Shown in pieces: positions 52,566 through 61,305 of a stretch of 64,000 nucleotides of DNA. Source of the stretch: Hyphococcus sp. (GTDB lineage Bacteria; Pseudomonadota; Alphaproteobacteria; Caulobacterales; Parvularculaceae); the NCBI GenBank assembly GCA_013002535.1, contig JABDJK010000030.1, forward strand, positions 52,446-116,445. The letters run 5' to 3'. The stretch's first letter is position 1. Every line of letters starts with the position of its first letter. The position numbers were made by a program, and so were the translations under genes. The notes beneath the pieces were generated by a model. That model was not told the origin of the DNA. It made no database searches and saw nothing but the letters and a program-made list of their open reading frames with translations.

Positions 52566-54950
52566 CTAGAACTGAACTTCGATCGTCCCCATCACGCGAC
52601 GCGGATCGCCGAAGAACGCTGTCTGCACACCAGAAAGCCCGAGCGGATTGTTGCCGAGTTCCGGCACTGAGGTGACAAAATCATAACCGGCGACAATGTA
52701 TCGCTGGTCCGTCAGATTCGTACCGTGCACCGAAAGCTTCAGACCGCCGTCCGCGGACGTCCAGTAGATACCAGCGTTCAAGAGCGCAAACTGTTCTTGA
52801 TCAAGCGTCGGGATTCGATAGCTGAATTGATGTGTCAGACTTCGGTAGGACACCGACGTGTACACGCCCAAATCACCGTCGCGCCCAAAAAGCGCCTTCG
52901 GTTTTGCATAAGTCAGCTGATTAAATGCAGTAACTTTCGGTGTGTTTTGGAAGACAACGATGGAATCGGCAATGTTGGCGCCGGTCCGGCCGATAAATTC
53001 GTCGAACTCGGGCTCTATATAACCGAGCGAGAACTGCCAGTTGAGCGAGTCGCCCGGTTTGATCATGTCTTCAGAAAGCGTTGCGAGCCCTTCCAATTCC
53101 AGCCCGTAGATCGTCGCCTTGGCTGCGTTTGTTGTCACGCCAGCGAATGTTTCAGCAATGCCGTCCATGTCCGCATCGACGCCGACAGAACCGGGTACCT
53201 GAACGTCTTTGTAATCGGAATAGAAGAGCGCAAGGCTGGAGCGGAAGCGCCCGTCAAAAAGGTTATTCTTCCAGCCGATTTCGTAGGTGTCGATTTCTTC
53301 CGGCTCAAACCGGCAGAAGGCGATCTGATCGTCGACGTCGGTCGCGCCCGTCATCCCGTCGCCATCAAGGTCGGGCGCTGCATTCGCGCCGCAGCGCGGG
53401 TCGAAGCTGCCGCCTTTGAAGCCTTGAGAGTAAGACGCATAAAACGTGTGTTCGTCCGTCGGCTCCCAGCTGATGCTCGCGCGCGGGCTGAAATCAGTGA
53501 AGTTCGCCGTTGCGTTGATGTCGGCGTCAACAAGGCTCGGCGGTCGGTCGGGCCCACCGAAAACCGGCGTGAAACCGGCGGAGAAATAGCGCTGACGCAG
53601 CAAATCAATCGTCCGGTCATCTTCTGTATAACGACCGCCAACAGACACCGATAGGTTGTCCGTCAGATCATAGGTGAAGTCGCCAAAGATAGACCATGTG
53701 GATGTATCGACATCGCTTGATGTGAAAGCATTTAGGCCAGGCAAACTTAGGAAAGCCGCGAGATCGTCAAGGACAACATCGAAGACGTTCAGCGCGTTGG
53801 CGTCCAGATAGTAAAAACCTACGAGACCATTCAACCGATTGCTTTCATAAATAATCTGAAACTCTTCGCTGAACTGCGTATTGTCATAAATCACCGGGAC
53901 ATCGAGGTCGACAATCGGCAGGCTGTCAAAATCGATCGGCGATTCAGTGCGATCCTCGCGATACGCGATGATGTTCTTCAGCGTAAAGTTCTCACTGACT
54001 TGCCATTCGGCTATACCGGAGACGCCCTTGGAGACAACACTCTGTTCGGGCGTGTTCAGACCCGCGCGCGTATCGTAGACGTTGTCGAGAACGGGAAACG
54101 TGGCGGTGGGCAACAGGCGATGACCCTGCTTTGGGTTAGAATTGTCATCAGTCCAGTCGCCTGTGACGCGGAAAGAAAAATCGCTCGACGGGTTCCATTC
54201 AAGCGCCAAGCGCCCGGCCAACAGATCCTTGTCATAATTGCCAAGATCGTTGACGAGGTTCTCACCGAAACCGTTTCGGCGCATATAGGCGACTGAACCG
54301 CCAAGCAGAAGGTCGCCCATTGACGAATCTGTCGCCAGCGGCAGGTTGAATGTTCCGATTGCGTCGAACTGTCCGTAGGAACCTCCGGTCAGGCGCAGTT
54401 TCGCGTATGGTTCATCACTGAGCCGGCGTGTAACGTATTTGACCGCACCGCCAATCGTATTGCGGCCGTAAAGGGTCCCTTGCGGCCCTCGCAACACTTC
54501 AATACGTTCGACATCATAAATATCGAGTAGCGCCGCCTGCGGACGATTGAGATAAATGTCATCGATATAGATGCCGACGCCCGCCTCAAACCCAGCAACC
54601 GGGTCCTGCTGACCAACGCCGCGGATAAACGCTGTCAAGGTCGTGTTTGTGCTGCGCGAAGTTTCCAACGTGACATTTGGCGTGATCGCCTCAATGTCCG
54701 TAAGATCGACGGCGCCGAGATTGTCAAGCTCGTCCCCGCTAAAAGCTGACACTGCGATCGGTACGTCCTGTAAGGACTCTTCACGTCGGCGTGACGTCAC
54801 GACAATGACATCCCTTGAGGATTCCTCCACCGCTGCGTCCTGCGCCAGGACGGCGCCTCCCCCTGCTGACAATGACATCGTCGAACAGAATGCGAAAAGC
54901 CCTGCCTTCAGCCCGCCTTTCGATATTCGTGATTTCCTAATTGTCGCCAT
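52566..54950 (-). CDS. TonB-dependent outer-membrane receptor
   Basis: Imports a ligand through the outer membrane with energy from TonB. 794 residues: a signal peptide, a TonB-box-like DVIVVTSRRREESLQDVPIAVSAF, the plug domain (about 45-165; VERIEVLRGPQGTLYGRNTIGGAVKYVTRRL), and a 22-strand barrel ending in an aromatic C-terminus (GTIEVQF). An extracellular loop near residue 525 (DLDGDGMTGATDVDD) and a second near 575 (DADMDGIAE) are Asp-rich and could bind calcium. The ATG at 54950 has a GGAGG site. No iron-uptake genes are near; the neighbours suggest an organic ligand. Confidence 0.92.
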   Translation of the reverse strand: MATIRKSRISKGGLKAGLFAFCSTMSLSAGGGAVLAQDAAVEESSRDVIVVTSRRREESLQDVPIAVSAFSGDELDNLGAVDLTDIEAITPNVTLETSRSTNTTLTAFIRGVGQQDPVAGFEAGVGIYIDDIYLNRPQAALLDIYDVERIEVLRGPQGTLYGRNTIGGAVKYVTRRLSDEPYAKLRLTGGSYGQFDAIGTFNLPLATDSSMGDLLLGGSVAYMRRNGFGENLVNDLGNYDKDLLAGRLALEWNPSSDFSFRVTGDWTDDNSNPKQGHRLLPTATFPVLDNVYDTRAGLNTPEQSVVSKGVSGIAEWQVSENFTLKNIIAYREDRTESPIDFDSLPIVDLDVPVIYDNTQFSEEFQIIYESNRLNGLVGFYYLDANALNVFDVVLDDLAAFLSLPGLNAFTSSDVDTSTWSIFGDFTYDLTDNLSVSVGGRYTEDDRTIDLLRQRYFSAGFTPVFGGPDRPPSLVDADINATANFTDFSPRASISWEPTDEHTFYASYSQGFKGGSFDPRCGANAAPDLDGDGMTGATDVDDQIAFCRFEPEEIDTYEIGWKNNLFDGRFRSSLALFYSDYKDVQVPGSVGVDADMDGIAETFAGVTTNAAKATIYGLELEGLATLSEDMIKPGDSLNWQFSLGYIEPEFDEFIGRTGANIADSIVVFQNTPKVTAFNQLTYAKPKALFGRDGDLGVYTSVSYRSLTHQFSYRIPTLDQEQFALLNAGIYWTSADGGLKLSVHGTNLTDQRYIVAGYDFVTSVPELGNNPLGLSGVQTAFFGDPRRVMGTIEVQF

Positions 54951-55118
54951 TTCCACCTCCCAATACTACGCGCGCCGATGTTGGCGGGTTGATTTTGAGG
55001 TAAGAATAGGCGGTCGATCGCACCTGCATAATGACGGGATGGCTCACCACGAGTGGACTATTTCGCTCAATTTATACATCTATAAGTTCGAAAATGTGCG
55101 CCGAAAGCGCTCGTAAGC

Positions 55119-56165
55119 TTATTGCGATTTGCGGACAAAAGCTTTTGGCGTTTCGCCATTCCAATTTCGGAATGCGCGGTTAAACGCTCGAAACTCCGAA
55201 AATCCGAGGGTTTCGGACACCTCGGCGACCGGTCTTTCTTCCAAAAGGAGTCGCTTTGCCGTCTCGTTGAGCACGTCCCGCCGGAGGTCGCGAAAGCTGG
55301 CGCCCTCGTAGCGCAATCGCCGACGCAATGTTGCGGTGCTGACGCCCATCTGCGAGGCCACTTCGCTTTGCTCAACCACGCCGCGTGATAGAGCGTCGCG
55401 CACCCGCGCGGCGATGGAATACGCTTCCTCATATTGCGCATGTTTTCCGGCGACGACATCAACAATCTTTTGATATAACGCGTTTGACGTAAGCGCCTCC
55501 GCTGGCGGCAGCAAAATTTCTGACAACGCAACCTCGCGATCAAAAGAAATTTTATAGGTTTCGGCGCCGAATTTTATCGGCGCATTCCAATAGCCAAGAT
55601 GCGCGCAATCCCCGCCGGGAACCGGACGCCGAATTTGCAATGCCTTAATTGCGTCTTGCGCTTTTGGAGAGATGATCATCAGCATGCAGTGCAAAAATAT
55701 CAACGTGCTTTCGGTCGAAAAATACTGGTGCTCACGTTCGAGGTCCGGCGCGTATGTAAAGGCGCGGTCGTCGATAACATAATCAATCGAGCCGCGGCGT
55801 TTTATGGCAGAATTATACTCGCCGCCATGAAGCAGATTGTAGGTTCGAGCGATCACGCGCATCGCATCAAACAGTGTTTGCGCATTGTCCATATGCTGAA
55901 GCACGTAATCCGTGCTGCCATGAAGCAGCTGGCGCGATGATAAATGCAAGGTTTCATCGCCGAATAAGATCGCCAACCGATTTTGAATTCGATAGTAATC
56001 CGCTAAGGAAATGGTTTTGCCGCTTGATGTTTTAGCCAGGTCCGGATCGAGATCAAGCGAGTTTAATAACGCGCCAACATCAATATCGGCGGCGCTCGCT
56101 TGATCAAACAACGGCGTTAACCGCGCGATTGAAACTGAAATGGGTTGATCAATCCGATCATTCAT
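55119..56165 (-). CDS. AraC-family transcriptional regulator (OruR/ArgR-like)
   Basis: 348 residues. The N-terminal ligand-binding half (arabinose-binding-like domain PF12625 type: FGDETLHLSSRQLLHGSTDYV, then a conserved fold to about 210) is followed by the AraC DNA-binding domain (about 245-345; SEVASQMGVSTATLRRRLRYEGASFRDLRRDVLNETAKRLL and AEVSETLGFSEFRAFNRAFRNWNGETPKAF). It lies just upstream of the TonB-receptor unit on the same strand, 169 bp away, and is its most likely regulator. The start ATG 56165 is preferred to an upstream TTG. Confidence 0.9.
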   Translation of the reverse strand: MNDRIDQPISVSIARLTPLFDQASAADIDVGALLNSLDLDPDLAKTSSGKTISLADYYRIQNRLAILFGDETLHLSSRQLLHGSTDYVLQHMDNAQTLFDAMRVIARTYNLLHGGEYNSAIKRRGSIDYVIDDRAFTYAPDLEREHQYFSTESTLIFLHCMLMIISPKAQDAIKALQIRRPVPGGDCAHLGYWNAPIKFGAETYKISFDREVALSEILLPPAEALTSNALYQKIVDVVAGKHAQYEEAYSIAARVRDALSRGVVEQSEVASQMGVSTATLRRRLRYEGASFRDLRRDVLNETAKRLLLEERPVAEVSETLGFSEFRAFNRAFRNWNGETPKAFVRKSQ

Positions 56166-56452
56166 GTAGTTGAATTTGCCGAACAACGCAATTCACCGCA
56201 ACTCTGCTTGGATCTCATGTTTACGCGGAATGCAAAGAATGTGACTGATTGCCAGCGGCAGTCTACAATTTTCGGTCGCACATTGTAGCCTGCCGAGGCC
56301 ATCCGCATGCCTCAAAACGTGAAGTGCACTGGTCAATAGAGTTGCGTTTTTTATTTCCGCTCCACACGCATTCTCGCACTTCGGGACGATCCTCATCGCA
56401 GGCTTTAAGGCGTGCAGTAGCGCCAGAACTTCAAGCGTGTTTCACGCCTGGC

Positions 56453-57400
56453 TTAAATATCCCAGCTGAAACCAGTTTCTTTCTCTGATCGATCCCAAAG
56501 CTTCGCCATAACCGTCTTGTCGTAGGCGTGGGGCTCCAGCGTTCCCTTGCCGACTGGACCGACGGCTTCCAGCCGGCCGGTAGGGCCGTAAAGGGCGCGC
56601 TCTTCAAGCCCATTCTCAGTTGCGCACATGACTTCAGGATGGGCGCCCTTTTCGGCGGATTGAACCATTGGCGTCTTGGTCATGAGCCACCAGGCAAACC
56701 GAGCCAGAGGGCCGCCACTGGTGCTGATCAACGACGTCGCAGACGCGCCTGGATGGCAAACATACACGCGCGCGTTTTTGTTCGCAGCCTTGATCCGATC
56801 TTGCAATTCATAGGCAAACATCATCTGCGCGAGCTTGCTTTGGCTATAAACGGCGTTGGCCCTGTAATTTTTGTCCCAGTTCATGTCGTCGAACTGGATG
56901 GTTCTGATACCGAGTTTGTAGCCAAGGCTGGCGACGACCACGATCCTGCCTTTCGAGTCTTCGATGCGGTTGAAGAGCAGTCCGCACAGAACGAAATGGC
57001 CGTAGTGATTGGTGCCAAGTTGACTCTCGAAACCATCCACGGTGAACTTCTGCGTCGGCACCTGTGCGATAGCAGCGTTGCAGATCAGCGCATCAATGTT
57101 TGACGCCATCTCCAGAGCCTCGGCCGCGGCCTTGCGCACCGATGCCAGTTCACTCAAATCCATGCGGACAAAACTCACATCAGCGCCCACGCCGAATTCC
57201 TCTTTCAGGTCGTTGATGGCGGCAACCGATTTTTCGGCGTTGCGGTTCAGCATCACCACCTTTGCGCCCTTCGACAGAAGGATACGCGACGCCTGAAATC
57301 CGGCGCCGGCATTGGCACCTGTAATCATATAAGTCTTGCCTGCAAGCGAGCCGAGCCGTTCGGGCGTCCAGCCTTGTGGTCCAAATTTTGTATTTTTCAT
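56453..57400 (-). CDS. Short-chain dehydrogenase/reductase (retinol dehydrogenase-like)
   Basis: 315 residues. The NAD(P)-binding motif is TGANAGAGFQASRILLSKG (about 27-45, TGxxxGxG), followed by CNAAIA, GTNHYGHFVLCG, VVVASLGYK with the catalytic serine, and YSQSK (Y-x-x-x-K). The length and the LxxHPGASAT-like CHPGASATSL segment fit the RDH/WWOX branch of SDRs. It is on the same strand as the AraC gene but 287 bp away, so the link to the uptake cluster is only by position. The substrate is unknown. Confidence 0.87.
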   Translation of the reverse strand: MKNTKFGPQGWTPERLGSLAGKTYMITGANAGAGFQASRILLSKGAKVVMLNRNAEKSVAAINDLKEEFGVGADVSFVRMDLSELASVRKAAAEALEMASNIDALICNAAIAQVPTQKFTVDGFESQLGTNHYGHFVLCGLLFNRIEDSKGRIVVVASLGYKLGIRTIQFDDMNWDKNYRANAVYSQSKLAQMMFAYELQDRIKAANKNARVYVCHPGASATSLISTSGGPLARFAWWLMTKTPMVQSAEKGAHPEVMCATENGLEERALYGPTGRLEAVGPVGKGTLEPHAYDKTVMAKLWDRSEKETGFSWDI

Positions 57401-57520
57401 TTTTATACTCTTGCCTGCTGCGGTCGGTTGCTATGGCTGTGAGCTTCTTAATCATCCTCAAACAGTGCCTTAGCCAGTAGAATTTTGGTTATTAATCAAC
57501 GAGCAATTGAGCAAACTGCG

Positions 57521-57931
57521 TTATTCCGGATACGCTTCAAACGCTTCGGTCGCGTCTAGCTGAGGGCACCACGTTGGCCGATATTGATTCTGCACTGTTC
57601 GTGCAAGCTTAAAGGCTGATGGATCGTCGAGGCATCCGAGAGACACTAATCGCATCCCGGGAAACGCTTTCGGGTTCACCCAATGCACGTTCGAATAGCA
57701 CTTTGGACAAACATATTTATTTAACCCCGGCCATTTAGGCATATTAGGCTCAAACTCAATACCATCTCCTGACATTGCCAGAACGTCCTGTTCCCGGAAA
57801 ATCGCAACAGCACTTCCGAAGGAACCGGTTAGGCGCTGGCAATAGTCGCAATGACACACGAAACACCGAACCGGATCCCTAGCCAATTCGATTGATACGG
57901 ATCGGCATGCGCATTGTGCTCTTAATGACAT
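57521..57931 (-). CDS. GFA/CENP-V family zinc protein
   Basis: 136 residues with the paired cysteine motifs of the glutathione-dependent formaldehyde-activating (GFA) fold: CAC near the N-terminus, CFVCHCDYCQRLTGS, and a later VCPKCYSNVHW. These bind zinc. True GFA spontaneously combines glutathione and formaldehyde; most family members have no known activity. The ATG at 57931 has GGAGG upstream, and the earlier ATG at 57952 has none. It is a single gene. Confidence 0.85.
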   Translation of the reverse strand: MSLRAQCACRSVSIELARDPVRCFVCHCDYCQRLTGSFGSAVAIFREQDVLAMSGDGIEFEPNMPKWPGLNKYVCPKCYSNVHWVNPKAFPGMRLVSLGCLDDPSAFKLARTVQNQYRPTWCPQLDATEAFEAYPE

Positions 57932-58142
57932 TTCACCTCCGACGTTGATCATTGATAGAACAGTGCTTGAGATGAGAGAATACCGCCAGGATCGAATTGT
58001 CTACCGGCTCACTACAAACGGCTGTTTTTGGCTCGACCGAAAAATTCTCAAACCGGGCATAATCTATGCAATAGGGGAGGCGTTAGCCGATGGAGTGCAC
58101 AATCGGCATGAGTGGAAATCTAATTGGGAAACAATCGTTTGA

Positions 58143-58880
58143 TTATATATTCGCCTCAGCGACATTTTTCCGTTGTCGCCGCCATGTCAAAAAACTCCGT
58201 CGCATCTTGATGATCAGCAAGAAGAAACCGGACAACGATACAAAGATCGCGGCGCCAGCAGCCGTAATAAGCAACGGATGATTGAAATCCGCGCCGTCGT
58301 CGTAGTCCATCACATGAAGTTTCCAGAAGAAATCGAACAAACGCCAGGTTTGCGAACGCCGCGCCGTCACCTCCCCTGTCGATGGGTCGACGTAGATTGT
58401 CGTCGCGTCAGGGTCGTCAAACTGAACGCGCCAAACAGGACCAGCTTTGTTATATTCATTGGGCGGCGATTCAATATAAGCAATTGACTGAAACGCCCCC
58501 TCGCCTTTGTAGTCGCGTTCGGCGATCGCCCGCGCGGTTGCTTCGGTGATAGGCGATAATACGGCGCCGCTACGAGCATCAACAATCGCCAAATCGCCGC
58601 CTTGCCCGACGATGCGCCAGACAGGCCGCCCCAGCATCTCGCCCAGCGCAGCGGATTTTACCGCCGACGATTCAATCACATTAGCCACGTCGCTGAGCGG
58701 CCGCAGCTTTGCGACGTCAAACGGCTCAACGTGGTGATGAGATATCTTGTGCTCCCCGCGCACAACTTCGATCGGGATGGCGCTCATAACGAAGCCGCCA
58801 GCGATCCAGAGCACGATTTGCAATCCCACAATCAACGCAACCCATTTGTGGATGCGCACAGTCCATTTTTGAACAGCCAT
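58143..58880 (-). CDS. PepSY-associated membrane protein
   Basis: 245 residues: an N-terminal helix (IHKWVALIVGLQIVLWIAGGFVMSA), a periplasmic part with PepSY-like segments (AIAERDYKGEGAFQSIAYIE, YVDPSTGEVTARRS, where D-x-S-T-G-E-V is the PepSY hallmark), and a C-terminal helix (LLITAAGAAIFVSLSGFFLLIIK). This is the PepSY-TM layout, often near metal-uptake or metal-resistance genes. It follows the DUF4198 gene by 12 bp, inside the copper locus, so a role in metal handling or electron transfer at the membrane is likely but unproven. Confidence 0.8.
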   Translation of the reverse strand: MAVQKWTVRIHKWVALIVGLQIVLWIAGGFVMSAIPIEVVRGEHKISHHHVEPFDVAKLRPLSDVANVIESSAVKSAALGEMLGRPVWRIVGQGGDLAIVDARSGAVLSPITEATARAIAERDYKGEGAFQSIAYIESPPNEYNKAGPVWRVQFDDPDATTIYVDPSTGEVTARRSQTWRLFDFFWKLHVMDYDDGADFNHPLLITAAGAAIFVSLSGFFLLIIKMRRSFLTWRRQRKNVAEANI

Positions 58881-58892
58881 ACCGAGTTGCGC

Positions 58893-59741
58893 CTATGGAA
58901 GCTGATCAAGGTCGACAGTCAGTGTCGCATAATCGCTATGATAAACGCCATTCGGTTGTTCGGGCAGCGTGATCCAGACGGCGGACATCATTATGACGCC
59001 CGATATCTCATCACCAACTTTTACAATGCCATTCTCACCGGATGTGACCGTGGACATTTCGCCGTCAACTGTAACAATTGTCACCTGCTTAGCGGCGAGC
59101 GGTTCACCATCAAGCAGCAATTGAAAGGATCGTTCGCCAACGGCCGGCGCGACTAATTCGAGCTTTTGACCGACCGGCGATGAGAGATCGTACGCGCCGT
59201 CGCAGGTCTCAATACAAAAAAACGCTTTCGCATGCTTAGAATAGCTGCGCTGAAGCGGCGGCGAACCCGGTAGCGCGTCAAACGCCGCCCTGACCGCTTG
59301 GTCCGCTTCAATTTCATCAAGATAGATGTCGACGTCGTCTGGGGGAATCTCGCCAGCCCGCGGTTTGCTGCTGATGGTCACGACAGCCGCGCCGGACTGA
59401 ACGGACGCGAAACGCATTGTCAACGCGGTGTCGCCTTCTTCGAACGAAACATTCTCAACGACTTTATCGCGGATTGAGACTGAAAAAAACGCAAGGCGAT
59501 CTTCGGCCGGCCCGCTTTCCATATTTGGAAAGGAAAGCGCGCTCGTCAGCGCGACGCTGACTGTTTCCTTATCCGGGTAATGGAATTTATCGGGCAGCAG
59601 AAACGTTTGATGCGCCTGCGCGGAAACGCTGAGCATTGCGCCCAAGAACACGACACTCGGCAACAGGTTTCGATTGCATCCAATCAAATCATTCACGCGA
59701 CGCGCAATAATTGATAATTTCAAATTTTTCTCCTGTGGCAT
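58893..59741 (-). CDS. DUF4198-like periplasmic protein of the copper locus
   Basis: 282 residues. A hydrophobic segment (LLPSVVFLGAMLSVSAQA) and cleavage before HQTFLLP indicate secretion; the start of the mature part, HQTFLLPDKFHY, and the later WITLPEQPNGVYHSDYATLTV fit DUF4198, a family thought to bind metals in the periplasm. It has two cysteines in FFCIETCDGAYD. The N-terminus before the signal segment is unusually long, so an internal start (for instance TTG 59723 behind CAGGAG) is possible. It lies 17 bp from csoR on the same strand. Confidence 0.7.
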   Translation of the reverse strand: MPQEKNLKLSIIARRVNDLIGCNRNLLPSVVFLGAMLSVSAQAHQTFLLPDKFHYPDKETVSVALTSALSFPNMESGPAEDRLAFFSVSIRDKVVENVSFEEGDTALTMRFASVQSGAAVVTISSKPRAGEIPPDDVDIYLDEIEADQAVRAAFDALPGSPPLQRSYSKHAKAFFCIETCDGAYDLSSPVGQKLELVAPAVGERSFQLLLDGEPLAAKQVTIVTVDGEMSTVTSGENGIVKVGDEISGVIMMSAVWITLPEQPNGVYHSDYATLTVDLDQLP

Positions 59742-59758
59742 CCTTACTTGACGCGCCC

Positions 59759-60028
59759 TTATCGTTTTGTTTTCTCGAACAAATCTACAAGCTCCGAGAA
59801 CTTTTCCCGCTGCGCCTTGGCGCTCCCGGTCTTGATTGCTTCGGCGACACAATGGTGGGCGTGGTTTTTGAGGATTTCACTTTCCGCGCGTGATAACGCG
59901 GATTTGATCGCCTGTACCTGATGCAGAATGTCGATGCAGTAGCGATCTTCCTCGACCATGCGGGCAACGCCGCGAACTTGGCCTTCTATTCGGTTTAATC
60001 GTTTGATGATGGCGGCTGAATCAGACAT
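59759..60028 (-). CDS. csoR: CsoR-type copper-sensing repressor
   Basis: An 89-residue helical repressor of the CsoR/RcnR family. The Cu(I) ligands Cys31, His56 and Cys60 show the C-H-C pattern and spacing of CsoR (25 and 4 residues), and not the His-rich pattern of nickel-sensing RcnR. RLNRIEGQVRGVARMVEEDRYC is the family start. It heads the minus-strand unit with DUF4198 and PepSY and is divergent from the copper genes, with a CsoR-type operator in the gap. Confidence 0.9.
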   Translation of the reverse strand: MSDSAAIIKRLNRIEGQVRGVARMVEEDRYCIDILHQVQAIKSALSRAESEILKNHAHHCVAEAIKTGSAKAQREKFSELVDLFEKTKR

Positions 60029-60040
60029 GATTTTCCATTA

Positions 60041-60067
60041 TTGACATATACCCTTTGGGGGTATAAT
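60041..60067 (+). promoter_or_regulatory. Copper operon promoter with overlapping CsoR-type operator
   Basis: TTGACA (60041-60046) and TATAAT (60062-60067), 15 bases apart, flank and overlap the palindrome TATACCCTTTGGGGGTATA (60047-60065; TATACCC/GGGTATA). CsoR-family operators are GC-rich cores flanked by AT, as here. Binding would block RNA polymerase directly. It lies 29 bp before the first plus-strand copper gene and 19 bp from the csoR start, so it may also control csoR. Confidence 0.7.
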
Positions 60068-60095
60068 TAATGGGCCTGGAAAGGTTGGTCAAGGC

Positions 60096-60533
60096 GTGAT
60101 TTCTGGCGCTCTTAAAACTGTTCTCTTCACAGCGTTGGCAATCCTGCTCAGCGCAGGGCACAGCGTTTGCGCAGGCATGATCGCGAAAGCGGCTCCCACC
60201 GTCCAACACCAACAAATCGCTTCTTCCTATCATGATGGCCATGGCAGTCATGATATGTCGCAGCACGACCACGCGCCCGACAAACAAAAGCCGGCGCCAT
60301 GCGGCCCGAACCGGGACGATTGCCAACATTGCAAGGCGGCGCAATTCTTCAAGGCGCCCGTCAAGTCCGAATTCGCCGGATCAGTATCTTACGCGCCTAT
60401 CGAAAAATCTCTGTTCGTCAGTTCGAATAGCAACGGCCAATCAATAAGTACAAATACCGATTGGGCCCTGAAGCGAAGGCGCGGACCGCCGGGCGAAACC
60501 CCCATATCTTTGAAAAATAGACTGCTAATTTAG
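60096..60533 (+). CDS. His-rich secreted protein of the copper locus
   Basis: 145 residues with a signal peptide (TVLFTALAILLSAGHSVCA), a His/Asp-rich stretch (SSYHDGHGSHDMSQHDHAPD, about 42-61), two Cys pairs (PCGPNRDDCQHC) and a basic C-terminal part. DUF2946-like proteins in copper loci have this look, but I cannot be sure of the family. The start is GTG, with AAGG upstream. It is the first gene downstream of the CsoR-controlled promoter. A metal-binding or copper-sensing periplasmic role is inferred from composition and place. Confidence 0.65.
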   Translation: MISGALKTVLFTALAILLSAGHSVCAGMIAKAAPTVQHQQIASSYHDGHGSHDMSQHDHAPDKQKPAPCGPNRDDCQHCKAAQFFKAPVKSEFAGSVSYAPIEKSLFVSSNSNGQSISTNTDWALKRRRGPPGETPISLKNRLLI

Positions 60534-60578
60534 CGCTCCTGTGAAGACGGATGCGGCCTTTCCTTCTGCGTGACGGAT

Positions 60579-60639
60579 GGATTCCGTCCCGTTGCAAGTT
60601 CATCGGAATCCGCCGCCCTTTTCATTTGAATAAGCGGCG
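60579..60639 (+). promoter_or_regulatory. Chain of inverted repeats before the CusF-like gene
   Basis: GGATTCCG (60579-60586) pairs with CGGAATCC (60604-60611), and CGCCGC (60611-60616) with GCGGCG (60634-60639); a third, GACGGA (60572-60577) with TCCGTC (60583-60588), competes with the first. CTTTTC follows the first stem. Partial termination or an attenuator between two copper genes is possible. Confidence 0.35.
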
Positions 60640-60701
60640 CAGGCTTAAACCAAGTCACAACATCGAAACACACGATCACTCAAGTTTAGGAAATTAAACA
60701 A

Positions 60702-61265
60702 ATGAAAAACGCATTTTGCACACTAGCGACAATCGGCTTTCTTGCTGCAATCGTTTCTCCTGCCGCAGCCAACCTGGACCATGACGGCATAGACCACGAG
60801 AAAATGGACCATGGCGCCATGGGCGGGCACGATGCGTCCTGCGGCCTTCCCATGGGCGAAGGCGTTGTGAACGCGGTCGATGTCAAAGACTCGACGGTCA
60901 ACATTACCCACAAACCGATCGCTGCGCTCGATTGGCCAGAGATGACCATGGACTTTGCGATTATGAAGCCGGTGGACCTTTCAGCGTTCGCCACCGGAGA
61001 GAACGTTCATTTTCTTCTGAAAGACGGAAAGAAAAAGAGCCATGCGATTGCAGCGATGTGCTCGCTTGATGTTGATGACGGCGCCCACAAAGCCTGCATG
61101 GGTCAGATGCACAAAGTCGCCATGAAAGCCGCTGAAGAAGCGGGCCAATCCTGCGCCATGGGCAAAATGGAACACGGTGGCCACGGCGGCGACGGCCATG
61201 AAAATCATGGAGAGATGGAGCACTCATTCAAATCGCCCAAAGAAAACCATGACGGTCATCACTAG
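60702..61265 (+). CDS. CusF-like periplasmic copper-binding protein with His/Met-rich ends
   Basis: 187 residues: a signal peptide (LATIGFLAAIVSPAAA), a His/Met-rich start (DHDGIDHEKMDHGAMGGHD), a CusF-type domain (about 52-105; GEGVVNAVDVKDSTVNITHKPIAALDWPEMTMDFAI, where W and M-T-M match the Cu(I) site of CusF: H, W, M, M), and a cysteine- and His-rich tail. It probably carries copper to or from the oxidase or an efflux pump. It lies between the His-rich gene and copA in one operon. Confidence 0.83.
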   Translation: MKNAFCTLATIGFLAAIVSPAAANLDHDGIDHEKMDHGAMGGHDASCGLPMGEGVVNAVDVKDSTVNITHKPIAALDWPEMTMDFAIMKPVDLSAFATGENVHFLLKDGKKKSHAIAAMCSLDVDDGAHKACMGQMHKVAMKAAEEAGQSCAMGKMEHGGHGGDGHENHGEMEHSFKSPKENHDGHH

Positions 61266-61305
61266 ATCAGCTTGAATTCTTTTTATTCCCTGAACGGAGC
61301 ACATC

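Noticed and set aside
57945..58142. A 65-codon plus-strand frame between the GFA and PepSY genes
   Set aside because: It starts inside the promoter region of the GFA gene, has no ribosome site and no known pattern; a chance frame is more likely.
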